DNA from: Candidatus Aminicenantota bacterium
GTDB taxonomy: Bacteria; Acidobacteriota; Aminicenantia; Aminicenantales; UBA4085
Length of the DNA: 64,000 nt
Direction of reading: 5' to 3'
NCBI GenBank assembly: GCA_017883285.1
Contig: JADGNV010000013.1
Location: 1-64,000 of the forward strand
Under the pieces are notes generated by a model. That model was not told the DNA's origin. It ran no database searches and was given only the letters and a program-made list of their open reading frames with translations. A program made the position numbers and the translations under genes. Shown here piece by piece: positions 10,421 to 19,885 of the stretch; the stretch's first letter is position 1; every line of letters begins with the position of its first letter.

Positions 10421-11497
10421 TCACCCAGGCCGCGAAAAATCCAAATGAAAATAATCTTGGACAATTTGCTTGAAAGCGCTGTCCAAGGGAATCTTTTTTT
10501 TTATGAGTTGACCGGGCCGCTCGGCCAGGATGCAGACAAGATCTTGGTCCACATTTTTCTTGTCTCTTTGGAGAGCTTCAAAATACGTTTCCGGGATATG
10601 TCGATCCCAATGAAACTCAGGAAAATTCCAGGACAGCAGGACATGAAGGTCCTCGAAGGTCTGCCGGGACATCAATCCGGCAACGAGGGAGACATAGTTG
10701 GCGAGATCCATTCCGATCGTGACAGCCTGCCCGTGACTGATTTCATAATGGGTTAAGGTTTCTAGGGCATGGCCAAAGGTGTGGCCGTAGTTGAACTTAT
10801 TGCGCTCGTTCTTGTCGAACTCGTCGACCTCGATCACGGCCTTTTTGATCGAGAGACTTTCCCAGATGAATTCCTTCAGGCCGGATCGGTTCCTCATAAT
10901 ATCCTGATAGCGGTCGATCATTTTTCTCAAGGATGCACTCCCCGAGTAGATAAAATAATGCATCATTTCCCCGATGCCGGACTTGATGTCTTTTTCTTCC
11001 AGAGAATCCAGAAAGGAAATATCGCTGTAAATCTGCGAAGGAGGATAGAAATTCCCGACCAAGTTCTTTTTATCTCCCAGATTGATCGACGTTTTACCGC
11101 CGATACAGCTGTCAGCCTGGGCGAGGAGCGTCGTCGGAAAAAAGACCCAATCGATGCCGCGGTAGAGGATCGAGGCCGTAAAGGCCGTGACGTCCTGAAG
11201 GATCCCGCCGCCCACGGCCACGAGTTTTTGGGTCTTGCGAAATCCGCGAGAAACGAGCCTTTCGATGACGTCCTTGCATTTATCGATGGTTTTATAATGT
11301 TCGAGAGCTTCGAACAAAAGAGAGGAGTCAGGTTGGAGCCAGGGAGTAAATCTGGTTTTGAAAAGGTCGGAGACCTTTGAATCGAGGATGAGGAAAGCTC
11401 CTGAATCGAGCTCCCGCTTCAAAAACACCGTGAAATCGTCGACGAAGTCCAGCGAATAAGGGCGAATCTTGGATTGGATCGCCAGGCGATCAGACAT
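10421..11497 (-). CDS. 3-dehydroquinate synthase-superfamily sugar phosphate cyclase-like protein
   Basis: VGGGILQDVTAFTASILYRGI, GGKTSINLGDKKNLVGNFYPP, NYGHTFGHALE, HGQAVTIGM. Confidence 0.85.
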   Translation of the reverse strand: MSDRLAIQSKIRPYSLDFVDDFTVFLKRELDSGAFLILDSKVSDLFKTRFTPWLQPDSSLLFEALEHYKTIDKCKDVIERLVSRGFRKTQKLVAVGGGILQDVTAFTASILYRGIDWVFFPTTLLAQADSCIGGKTSINLGDKKNLVGNFYPPSQIYSDISFLDSLEEKDIKSGIGEMMHYFIYSGSASLRKMIDRYQDIMRNRSGLKEFIWESLSIKKAVIEVDEFDKNERNKFNYGHTFGHALETLTHYEISHGQAVTIGMDLANYVSLVAGLMSRQTFEDLHVLLSWNFPEFHWDRHIPETYFEALQRDKKNVDQDLVCILAERPGQLIKKKIPLDSAFKQIVQDYFHLDFSRPG

Positions 11498-12242
11498 TAA
11501 CGAATCCTCCATCGACGACGATGTTTTGTCCGGCGATATACGTATTCAGAGAACTGCATAGAAACAAGACGACTTTGGATATTTCTTCAGGGAGAGCAAA
11601 CCTGCGAATCGGCACTTGGCGGACCAAATCATTCATTTCCACTTCGCTGAGGATGCGCCGCGTCAAATCGGTCAGGACGAAACCCGGAGAAACCGCATTG
11701 ACCAGAATGTTAAAGCGGGCCAGGTCGATCGCGGCCGAAACCGTCAAGCCGCGGACGCCGAACTTCGTGATCGAATAGAGGGACCTTTTTTCCTTGCTGA
11801 TCACACCGAAAATGGAGGCGATATTCACGATCCGTCCAAATCCGTTCTTTTTCATGATCGGACTGATCGCGCGAATGATCCTGAAGGGGCCTTCTAAATT
11901 GACCGCTAAAAGATCTTCCCAATCCTTGACCAAGGTTTGGTCGATGGGATTGATTCGGTTAATGCCGGCATTATTGACACAAATATCGACTCTGCTCCAG
12001 GCGGAGAGGCTTTTCAGAAATAGCTCTAAGCTTTTTCGGTTCGTGAAATCGACAGGATAGTATTTTTTTAAAGCGCCTTTGCGTATCTGCTCGACACGAC
12101 CCACTGATTTGGGTCGGCGTTTTTCGAGCCCGGTCAAGATGAGATGAGCGCCGAGCCGGGCGAAATCCTCCGCGATCCGTAAACCGATACCGCTCGTGGC
12201 TCCCGTTACGAGGACGATTTTTCCTTTGAAGTCGATCTTCAT
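11490..12242 (-). CDS. Short-chain dehydrogenase/reductase
   Basis: VTGATSGIGLRIAEDFA, NNAGI, YSITKFGVRGL. Confidence 0.92.
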   Translation of the reverse strand: MKIDFKGKIVLVTGATSGIGLRIAEDFARLGAHLILTGLEKRRPKSVGRVEQIRKGALKKYYPVDFTNRKSLELFLKSLSAWSRVDICVNNAGINRINPIDQTLVKDWEDLLAVNLEGPFRIIRAISPIMKKNGFGRIVNIASIFGVISKEKRSLYSITKFGVRGLTVSAAIDLARFNILVNAVSPGFVLTDLTRRILSEVEMNDLVRQVPIRRFALPEEISKVVLFLCSSLNTYIAGQNIVVDGGFVNV

Positions 12243-12259
12243 GTTTCTCTCGCGCGATC

Positions 12260-13195
12260 CTATCCAAGCCCTTTCAGAAGATTTTCGACGGCTTCAGTTT
12301 CCATTTGTAGGCGGCATTCCCGGGTATAGGAGCCGACGTGGGGTGTGAGCAGGACGTTGGAGAAAGCACTCAATGGACCACTGTAAGGCTCACTTTTGAA
12401 CGTATCCAGCCAAGCGCCCGCGATTCGGCCGCTTTCTAAATTCGTTTTCAACGCATCCTCCGACATGACTCCGCCGCGGGCCGCGTTAAGAATGAAAATT
12501 CCGCGTTTCATGAGGGCGAATTCTTTGTCTCCCAAAACGCATGTCTCGCCGCCGCTGTGGAGGGAAATGATGTCAGCTTGGGGTAGGGCTTGTTCGAGGG
12601 ACATTCGCCGATAGGGTCGAACGTCTTCGTCCTGGAGAAACGGATCCACGATGAGAAGTGTGACGTGAAAAGGTTTCAGAAGTTCGGCGACGCGGCGGCC
12701 GATCCGGCCGAACCCGATGATTATGACGGTTTTACCTTCAACTTGAAACCCGATCTTCTTATCCCAGAGACCGTTGTGCAAGGCATTGTCCATCGCGGAA
12801 ACCATCCTCACGAGACAGATCATGGCCCCCACCGTCAGTTCTGCGACCGCTTCCGTCGGACCGGCCGGCGTCGAAAAAACTTGGATCCCCAGTTCTTTGG
12901 CCGCTCCGACATCGACATTCGAGATCCCCGAGCCTACCCGGGACACGACGCGGAGTTTCGATTTGAGAAGGACATCGCGGTCGATCGTTTCCAACCCGGC
13001 GATGAGGCCGATGGTATCGTCGGTCAGGAGCTGCAGAAGCTCCTGTTTGGTCAGCTTCCTCTTGTAAGGATTGTCGACGACCTCATAGCCAGCGGAACGC
13101 AGTTTGAGAAGCGGGGTCGTGTCCGTGGCCGCGAAGGTGGACGGACCGATGAGGATTTTTTTCGATGGTCCCGATTTCAAGGTTGTCTCCTTCAA
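12260..13195 (-). CDS. D-isomer-specific 2-hydroxyacid dehydrogenase (phosphoglycerate dehydrogenase-like)
   Basis: VIIIGFGRIGRRVAELL, LNAARGGVMSEDAL, LTPHVGSYT. Confidence 0.92.
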   Translation of the reverse strand: MKETTLKSGPSKKILIGPSTFAATDTTPLLKLRSAGYEVVDNPYKRKLTKQELLQLLTDDTIGLIAGLETIDRDVLLKSKLRVVSRVGSGISNVDVGAAKELGIQVFSTPAGPTEAVAELTVGAMICLVRMVSAMDNALHNGLWDKKIGFQVEGKTVIIIGFGRIGRRVAELLKPFHVTLLIVDPFLQDEDVRPYRRMSLEQALPQADIISLHSGGETCVLGDKEFALMKRGIFILNAARGGVMSEDALKTNLESGRIAGAWLDTFKSEPYSGPLSAFSNVLLTPHVGSYTRECRLQMETEAVENLLKGLG

Positions 13196-13201
13196 AGCAA
13201 C

Positions 13202-13558
13202 TCACGAAGTCACGTTCTTGATGTGCCAGAGGACACCTTCATGATCAACGAAAAAATAGACCTTCCCGGTCGGGGAATCGAGCTCTTTTTCGATGGGAAA
13301 TCCAAGGTGCGTGATGAACTCTTTGGCCTGAGGCCGGCGGAGGCAGGGATTACAGAATCCGCTCGCCAGCGGTTTGTCCGTAGTCCTTTTTTTCTTGACT
13401 TCGATATGAAGACCTTGCGGCGACGTGAACATAGACGTACCGCTCGAGGAAATGACTTCGAAGGCCCCTCCCTCGAATATTGTCCTTAAAAAACGGCCGT
13501 ATTCCTGAATGTCATCAACATGGACTTCGATGTGATCGAATAAAACGCTCACATTCAA
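13202..13558 (-). CDS. VOC (glyoxalase/bleomycin-resistance) family protein
   Basis: FDHIEVHVDDIQEYGRFLRTIF...VYFFVDHEGVLWHI. Confidence 0.7.
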   Translation of the reverse strand: MNVSVLFDHIEVHVDDIQEYGRFLRTIFEGGAFEVISSSGTSMFTSPQGLHIEVKKKRTTDKPLASGFCNPCLRRPQAKEFITHLGFPIEKELDSPTGKVYFFVDHEGVLWHIKNVTS

Positions 13559-14184
13559 ACTCCTTCTCGGCTATGCCGCAATTTGTTTTGAAACCAATGG
13601 GAGAGGATGTGATTAATGATCAAATGGAAGTCTTCAACGGGTCCGTATTCGCCCGGGAGCGTATCGACGTGGACGACGACATCACAGAGGGCTTTCGCCT
13701 CTCCGCCGCCAAAGCCCACGAAACCGATGATGCGGCCTCCTTGGGATCTGACCCATCGCGCGGCCTTGAGAATATTCGGCGAGTTGCCGCTCGCCGAGAT
13801 CAAAAGGAGCCGGTCCCCGGGCCGGTAATGCACTCGGAGTTGGTGGAGGAAGACATCCTCGTACCCGACGTCGTTAGCGATGGCGGTCAGGGCCGAGACG
13901 TTATCGGTGAGGGGGAGGATCCGAAAGGGGGCATCCGTTCCCGTCTTCTTGAGGATGTCGAATCCGAGGTCGTTCCCCATGGATGTGGCGGTGGAGGCGG
14001 ACCCTCCGTTCCCGATAACGAATAGGGCGCTCCCCCGGGCGCGCGCGTCTTCAAATTCCTCCCCCAAAGCATTCATGCACGACGCGTCGAATTGGGCGAA
14101 AAGCCGCGCCAGGTAATTCAGGTATCCCTCGGTAAAGCCCTTGAGGTCATTTATGTTCCGATAGATTTCATCGATGTTGTTCAT
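13555..14184 (-). CDS. SIS-domain phosphosugar isomerase (GmhA-like)
   Basis: GNGGSASTATSMGNDL, ISASGNSPNILKA, EDFHLIINHIL. Confidence 0.88.
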   Translation of the reverse strand: MNNIDEIYRNINDLKGFTEGYLNYLARLFAQFDASCMNALGEEFEDARARGSALFVIGNGGSASTATSMGNDLGFDILKKTGTDAPFRILPLTDNVSALTAIANDVGYEDVFLHQLRVHYRPGDRLLLISASGNSPNILKAARWVRSQGGRIIGFVGFGGGEAKALCDVVVHVDTLPGEYGPVEDFHLIINHILSHWFQNKLRHSREGV

Positions 14185-15242
14185 TCCAGCCTCACTAAGG
14201 GCCTCCCGGGGTCTTCTATTTGAATTTTGGCCTTCCACGCCGGATCCGCGTTGTAGATCTTGAAGACCAGCTCCATGATCCTCAATGCATCCTGGCCGTT
14301 GCCGTTTTTAACGGGTTTGTCGTTGGTGATGAGCTCGGCGAATTCGTCGACCTCGCGCTTCCATGAGAAATCCTCAAGGTAAGAGGTGATGATTTCGCCG
14401 AACGAGCCGAGATTCGAGCCTTCCTCCCGTTGAACGATCTTCAGCTTTTCCTCTCCGTAACTCTTCGAGCCGGATAAAATTCCCGTCAGTTCCAGGAGGG
14501 CTTCCTGGAGGCTAATTTCGAGTCTGAACTTGTGCTGCCACTGCGTCGCGGTCGAATGGAGCATCGCTACGCAACCCGCAGAGGTCCTCATGATGGCATA
14601 CGCATTGTCTTCGACATTGTGGTTCCAGTAATCGTTGGAGACGAAGCTTTTAATTTCGACAAACTCACCTGCGAAATATCGCATCATGTCCAACATGTGA
14701 ATGCCCTGATCGAGAAGGATGCCCCCGCCTGCCAGTTTTCGTTCGGATCTCCATCCCCCGGAGAAAGGGATGATGCTGCTTTTCCCATACACTCCACGCA
14801 GGTTGATGATCTTTCCGAATCGGCCGGAATCGATGATCCTTTTCGCTTCCATGACGGAATCGTGATAACGGTGATTGAAGCCGTATTTCAATTTCAGCCC
14901 CGGATACCGTCTTTCGACTTCGATCACTTTGCGGGTGTCCTGGACGGTGCAAGCCGGCGGCTTTTCGCAGAAGACATGGAGGCCATTCTCGAGGCCGGCC
15001 ATCGTCACTTCGGCGGCGAGATAATTGGGCAGAGAAACGAAGAGGATATCTAGGTTTTCCCCGAATAATTTTTCGTAAGTTTTAAAAAACTTGAGCCCGT
15101 CGGAGAAAACGCCTTCTTGGGCGAATTGAATATCGCTGACGGCGACCGTCTGCAACGACGGATTCTGGTCGATCCAGATCCGGCGGCGCTTGCCCACGAC
15201 TCCGTATCCGGCTATGCCGACTCTGAGCGATTCTTTCTTCAT
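14181..15242 (-). CDS. Gfo/Idh/MocA-family oxidoreductase
   Basis: VGIAGYGVVGKRRR, CEKPPACTVQDTRKVIEV, LDQGIHMLDMMRYF. Confidence 0.9.
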   Translation of the reverse strand: MKKESLRVGIAGYGVVGKRRRIWIDQNPSLQTVAVSDIQFAQEGVFSDGLKFFKTYEKLFGENLDILFVSLPNYLAAEVTMAGLENGLHVFCEKPPACTVQDTRKVIEVERRYPGLKLKYGFNHRYHDSVMEAKRIIDSGRFGKIINLRGVYGKSSIIPFSGGWRSERKLAGGGILLDQGIHMLDMMRYFAGEFVEIKSFVSNDYWNHNVEDNAYAIMRTSAGCVAMLHSTATQWQHKFRLEISLQEALLELTGILSGSKSYGEEKLKIVQREEGSNLGSFGEIITSYLEDFSWKREVDEFAELITNDKPVKNGNGQDALRIMELVFKIYNADPAWKAKIQIEDPGRPLVRLE

Positions 15243-15248
15243 CTGCCG

Positions 15249-16226
15249 TTACTTCCTGGCGATAGCTCTCATATGGGAGCTGAAACGGTGGTTTTTGATC
15301 CACGTTTGCAGTTCTCTCTTGGCTTGGTCCGTGCCATGGTCGCTGACCGTCTTGAAAAACCGGCCAGGGTCCGTTCCTTCATTCTGGTAGATCCCTTCCA
15401 CGATGTCCCAATCGAGCTCCCCGGGTGTCGTAACGTTTAATGTCTCGAAACCGGCACGTTCGAGGAGTCCCGAGATGGCCCGAGGATTGAAAAAATTGAG
15501 ATGATTGGGAGGAAAAACGCTTTTGGATCGCTCCCAGAGGAGTTGAATGTCGAAACCGAGGCCATTGAGCGTCGTCAGAAGAAAATAGCCACCCGGCTTG
15601 AGGAGAGAGAAAATTTTCTTCAGGAATTCCTGGGGGGCATAGATATGTTCGAACAGTTCGAAGGCGGTTAAAAGGTCGAACTGCGGTGACGGGTCCATTT
15701 CCTCCAGCATGCGTTCGATAACGGAAACCCCCTTGGACCGACAGATCGAAGCCATATCAGCCGACGGTTCGATCGCGACTAAGTCTGCGCCCATCCAAAT
15801 CTTTTTCAATTCCTGTAGAAAAAGGCCGAATCCGGCTCCGACATCACCGATCCGTCCCTGGCTAAGTCCCGGGAATTCAGCGCCGATGAATTCCGCGCGT
15901 GGCTTGAAAATCTTTTCTCTGCGGATTTCTGCCACGGGGAGGAAGAATTCCTCGACCCAATATTTCGTCGACCGGGAATTCTCGTAGATCCGTTTGAGCT
16001 CTTGATACGGGGGTCGGGGGTTAACGAAGAGCGTCTCGCAATCCCGGCACTGGACATAATGAAAGCCGAATTTCTCAAATTGAAAAGCGTGGCTCGTCGA
16101 TGCACAGCCGGGGCAGGCTATGGAGACGAATGAGGACTTATCCCGGAGGAGCGTTTCGGAATCCTGCCGGACCAATTCGAGATACTCGTTTAAGGCTTCC
16201 CGGTTGCGGATTTCTTGTTCTTTCAT
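15249..16226 (-). CDS. Class I SAM-dependent methyltransferase with N-terminal zinc motif
   Basis: CPGCAST...QCRDCETLFVNPRPP, IGDVGAGFGLFLQEL. Confidence 0.88.
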   Translation of the reverse strand: MKEQEIRNREALNEYLELVRQDSETLLRDKSSFVSIACPGCASTSHAFQFEKFGFHYVQCRDCETLFVNPRPPYQELKRIYENSRSTKYWVEEFFLPVAEIRREKIFKPRAEFIGAEFPGLSQGRIGDVGAGFGLFLQELKKIWMGADLVAIEPSADMASICRSKGVSVIERMLEEMDPSPQFDLLTAFELFEHIYAPQEFLKKIFSLLKPGGYFLLTTLNGLGFDIQLLWERSKSVFPPNHLNFFNPRAISGLLERAGFETLNVTTPGELDWDIVEGIYQNEGTDPGRFFKTVSDHGTDQAKRELQTWIKNHRFSSHMRAIARK

Positions 16227-16229
16227 GGT

Positions 16230-17030
16230 TTATCGGAGATATGTTTTGACAAGAGGGTCGAGGGCGAGCATGTGCCGCACCCGAATAAGGTCCTCCGGAG
16301 TGTCGATGGAACTGGTGCGATGACTTGTCCGTCCGGCCTTAATGTCGATCCCGTGTTCGAGGAACCTATTCATATCCACGGATTCGATGATCTCCAGGGG
16401 GGTAGGCGTCAGCCCGATGTATTTTAAAAGACTTTCCCTGCGGAAAAGGATGAGGCCGAGTTGTTTCCACATCGGGACGATCCCTTTGAATTTTTTTGTG
16501 GAAGGAATAGGCTCTCTCGAAAAATAGAGAATGTTGTCGTGCAGACCGAGAACGACCTTGACGGTGTTCGGATCTAGGAATTCCTCCCAGCTTTCGATTT
16601 TAGCGATGAGATTTACAACCTCGACCGCCTCTCCGACGGCGATGGGCTTTACAAGCGCGTCGAGCATTCCCGGAACGAGCATCGGCTCATCTCCCTGGAT
16701 CATGGCCGCGTAATCAATCCGGATTCCTGTGATTTGTTCGATCTTCAAAAGAGCCTCACCCGTCCTGTCCGAAGCCCTTTGGTGGGATGAGGCAGTCATG
16801 ACAGCCCGACCGCCGACGCTTTCAATATAGTCGGAGATCTCGGCGTCGCAGGTTGCGACCCAGACATCGCTGAACGAAGCACACATTTTGCTTCGGAAAT
16901 AGACATGGCCGATCATGGGCATGCCGAGGATATCAGCCATCGGTTTGTTCGGGAACCTGGTCGAGTCCATCCGGGCGGGAATGACGCCAACAATGTTCAT
17001 AGGATCGTTCCGGACAGGGAGAATATTCAA
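16230..17030 (-). CDS. KdsB-like 3-deoxy-ulosonate (CMP) cytidylyltransferase
   Basis: VGVIPARMDSTRFPNKPMADILGMPMIGHVY; TTG start at 17030 or ATG at 17000. Confidence 0.88.
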   Translation of the reverse strand: MNILPVRNDPMNIVGVIPARMDSTRFPNKPMADILGMPMIGHVYFRSKMCASFSDVWVATCDAEISDYIESVGGRAVMTASSHQRASDRTGEALLKIEQITGIRIDYAAMIQGDEPMLVPGMLDALVKPIAVGEAVEVVNLIAKIESWEEFLDPNTVKVVLGLHDNILYFSREPIPSTKKFKGIVPMWKQLGLILFRRESLLKYIGLTPTPLEIIESVDMNRFLEHGIDIKAGRTSHRTSSIDTPEDLIRVRHMLALDPLVKTYLR

Positions 17031-17506
17031 ATCGTCCTTATGGTCTTGGCTGGAACGCCGGCCGCGAACGACCTTGAGGAGACGTCTTTGGTCACCACCG
17101 AGCCGGCGCCAATGACGGAATAATCACCGATTGTGATAGGGCCGATGATAATAGCCCCGCTCCCGATATAGCAGCCCCTTCCAATCACAATATCCCGACC
17201 GTTTTCGGGGACATAATGCAAGGGCCGATTCTCTCTCTCCGCTTCTCCAATATGGTAGTGTTTGCCGGTCAAAACCATCACGTCTTCGCCGAAGACGGTT
17301 TCTTTCCCGATGACGATCCGTCCTGACCGTGTGTTGAAGTAACAAGATTTTGGAATGTTCTTTTTCGCGTTTTCCAGATCTTCGATTAGCAAAGGATTCT
17401 GGCCCTGCGCGAGGCAGTGTTTGTTTATTCGCAAATCATACAGCTCCGCCAGATGCCATGCGATCGGCTTGAAGGTCAATAATAGTCTTTGGATAAATTC
17501 GTGCAA
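17027..17506 (-). CDS. Hexapeptide-repeat acyltransferase
   Basis: IVIGRGCYIGSGAIIIGPITIGDYSVIGAGSVVTKDV...AAGVPAKTIR. Confidence 0.88.
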   Translation of the reverse strand: MHEFIQRLLLTFKPIAWHLAELYDLRINKHCLAQGQNPLLIEDLENAKKNIPKSCYFNTRSGRIVIGKETVFGEDVMVLTGKHYHIGEAERENRPLHYVPENGRDIVIGRGCYIGSGAIIIGPITIGDYSVIGAGSVVTKDVSSRSFAAGVPAKTIRTI

Positions 17507-17513
17507 CAGAGAC

Positions 17514-18284
17514 TCAACTTCTTTTAATTTTCTTCATTCGTTCTCGACAAGCGGTCCCCAAGAAAAGAAAGTCTGTGCCGAAAGCGAGGAAACGATAGCC
17601 GGCCTCGATCTTTTCTTGAAGCAAGCGGACAACGGGCTGAACGATATGGTACCCCAAGGGCTTCCCGGCTCCTTTGGAAATTCGCTCATAGGATTGGAGC
17701 TGCTCTTGAACATCCTCGTCATCAAAGCGGCCTGGTTTTCCCAACGAGCCCGAAAGATCGTAAGGACCGATGATCGTGGCATCGATTCCGTCGACATCGA
17801 GGATCTCTTGGAGATGGTGGATCGCTCCAACATGTTCGATCTGCGCGATGACCACGGACTCTCGGTTTATCCAGCGAGCGTATTCTTCGAATTTGAAACC
17901 GTATCCTTGAGCCCGGGCCAAGCCCACCCCGCGATTACCAAAAGGGGGATAACGCACGGCCCGGACAGCAGCTTCCGCTTGTTCTTTCGTGTTCACCATG
18001 GGGACGATCACCCCTTGGGCGCCCGCGTCCATTACGCGTTTGATCAAGTTTGGGTCGTTGGAAGTCAGCCGAACCAGAGGGATCACTTTCTTTAGATCGA
18101 TGATGCGGATGAGATCTTCCGCTTCTCGGATCGTGATGGCACTGTGCTCGAGGTCGACGACCAGCCAATCGAAGCCGGCATCGGCCATGATCTCCGGAAT
18201 GGCCGGATGTGCAAGATTGATCCAGGAGCCGATCGTCAGCTCATTTTTCTTTAATCGGTTTTTCAAGCTTTCCATGGGCATCAA
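17514..18284 (-). CDS. HpcH/HpaI-family class II pyruvate aldolase
   Basis: GSWINLAHPAIPEIMADAGFDWLVVDLEHSAI, GVIVPMVNTKEQAEAAVRAVRYPPFGNRGVG. Confidence 0.92.
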   Translation of the reverse strand: MMPMESLKNRLKKNELTIGSWINLAHPAIPEIMADAGFDWLVVDLEHSAITIREAEDLIRIIDLKKVIPLVRLTSNDPNLIKRVMDAGAQGVIVPMVNTKEQAEAAVRAVRYPPFGNRGVGLARAQGYGFKFEEYARWINRESVVIAQIEHVGAIHHLQEILDVDGIDATIIGPYDLSGSLGKPGRFDDEDVQEQLQSYERISKGAGKPLGYHIVQPVVRLLQEKIEAGYRFLAFGTDFLFLGTACRERMKKIKRS

Positions 18285-19765
18285 CCCTTCAACGCCGAAG
18301 GAGCGAGGCGTTTCACGATTCCCGCGATTTTTCCTTTTTCTCGACCGTTTAGAACGGAGACATACAGGAAGAGGAGAAAAAGGGCGACGAAGGCGCTTTT
18401 CATGGCGAGCGCTATAAGGAAGGAATGAAAGAACAGGAGGGAGTTGACGATGATGATGAACAGTCCGGCGGCAAGGACCTTGACTAACCGGATGCTTTCT
18501 ATTTCAATCTTGAACAATCGATTGGAAATGAAATATACAAGAGCGATGGTAACGGCAAACGTAAGCAGAATATTATAGGCGGCAGCCATGTATCCGAATC
18601 TTGGTATCAACAGATAATTGAGAGACGCATTGAACACGACACTCACCCAAAAAATGATCGCATGATAGTAGATTTTTCGGGAGAAGTAAATACCATTGTC
18701 GATAATGTTGATTACGCCGTAGATCAAATGGGCCAGCATGACGATGGGGATGATCTTGTAAGCGACAATATAGTCTTTTTGTCCCGAGATCAACTTCAGC
18801 AGTTCATGGGAAAATAGAGAGATAGCCACGGTGATGAACGTTCCGATAACGAAATAATAGGTCAGGATAAGCCGATAGAGTTCGCGTGCGTTGGAATCGT
18901 GACGATATTCCATCCTCATCGGCGCATAAATCTGGCTGAAAGGAAGAATGAAGAGGATGTGGATCATCGTTCCGAGTTTATATCCCAGAGTATAGATCCC
19001 GACGTCACCAAGCGTACCGTATTTATTGATGAACAATTTGTCGATCGAAGTCATCAAGTAATATCCAAGTCCGATGAAAATCGTCGGAAGGCCGAATTGG
19101 AGTTGCACCTTAAGTTCATGTTTGGAGAGGTGCCAACCAAACGAAGTTCTGGAGAAAAGAAACAGACAAAAAAATAAAATGATTTGATTGATAAGATCGC
19201 CCAGGATTGGTGCCATGACGCCCATTTTCAACTTCGTTAAAAAGGTCGTGATCAGCGAAACGGATAAGAAGAGCGACAAGAGATTCAGGGAGATGACGTG
19301 TTTGGATTTTCGCTGGAAACGGAGAATGATATAAAAGAGGGCGTTGATGAAGGCTATGGCCGAGGAGGTCAGAATCAAGAAAACATGAAGGGCGTATTTT
19401 TCGTTTTGGAAGAGCCATGTCGATAATTGAAAACGGAGAACAAAGGCCAAAATAATCTGCGCTACCGCTCCGGAAAGGCAAATGACCAGCGACGTCGTTG
19501 CGGTTTTTTTCCGTTCCGGACCTTCTGGATAGTCGAAATAGGATCGAGCGAGAGCGGACGAAGCGCCCAGAAAGAGGACGGACCCGGCGATAGTGGCGCA
19601 GAGCTGGAGAAGAGCGAGTGTTCCGTATATATTCGGCGAGTAATAACGCGTGTAAAGAGGGATCAGGATGAATCCAAGGGCAGTCTGCAATACCGATCCC
19701 ATTCCATATATCAGAGTATGGCTGACCGCTTCTCTGATTTTTGCCGACAGGCTTTTTTCGGTCAT
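18281..19765 (-). CDS. Oligosaccharide flippase, Wzx/MATE-type
   Basis: Multi-TM protein, GMGSVLQTALGFILIPLYTRYYSPNIYGTLAL. Confidence 0.9.
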   Translation of the reverse strand: MTEKSLSAKIREAVSHTLIYGMGSVLQTALGFILIPLYTRYYSPNIYGTLALLQLCATIAGSVLFLGASSALARSYFDYPEGPERKKTATTSLVICLSGAVAQIILAFVLRFQLSTWLFQNEKYALHVFLILTSSAIAFINALFYIILRFQRKSKHVISLNLLSLFLSVSLITTFLTKLKMGVMAPILGDLINQIILFFCLFLFSRTSFGWHLSKHELKVQLQFGLPTIFIGLGYYLMTSIDKLFINKYGTLGDVGIYTLGYKLGTMIHILFILPFSQIYAPMRMEYRHDSNARELYRLILTYYFVIGTFITVAISLFSHELLKLISGQKDYIVAYKIIPIVMLAHLIYGVINIIDNGIYFSRKIYYHAIIFWVSVVFNASLNYLLIPRFGYMAAAYNILLTFAVTIALVYFISNRLFKIEIESIRLVKVLAAGLFIIIVNSLLFFHSFLIALAMKSAFVALFLLFLYVSVLNGREKGKIAGIVKRLAPSALKG

Positions 19766-19885
19766 TTGGATTAGATACTAGTTTTAGAACCAAGTTTGAT
19801 ACGGCCAGATGGCAAAAATCTCATAACCGGCTCTCATCCATATGGATAAGACATATCGAGACTTCGAAGAGCCTGTTTTCTTCTT

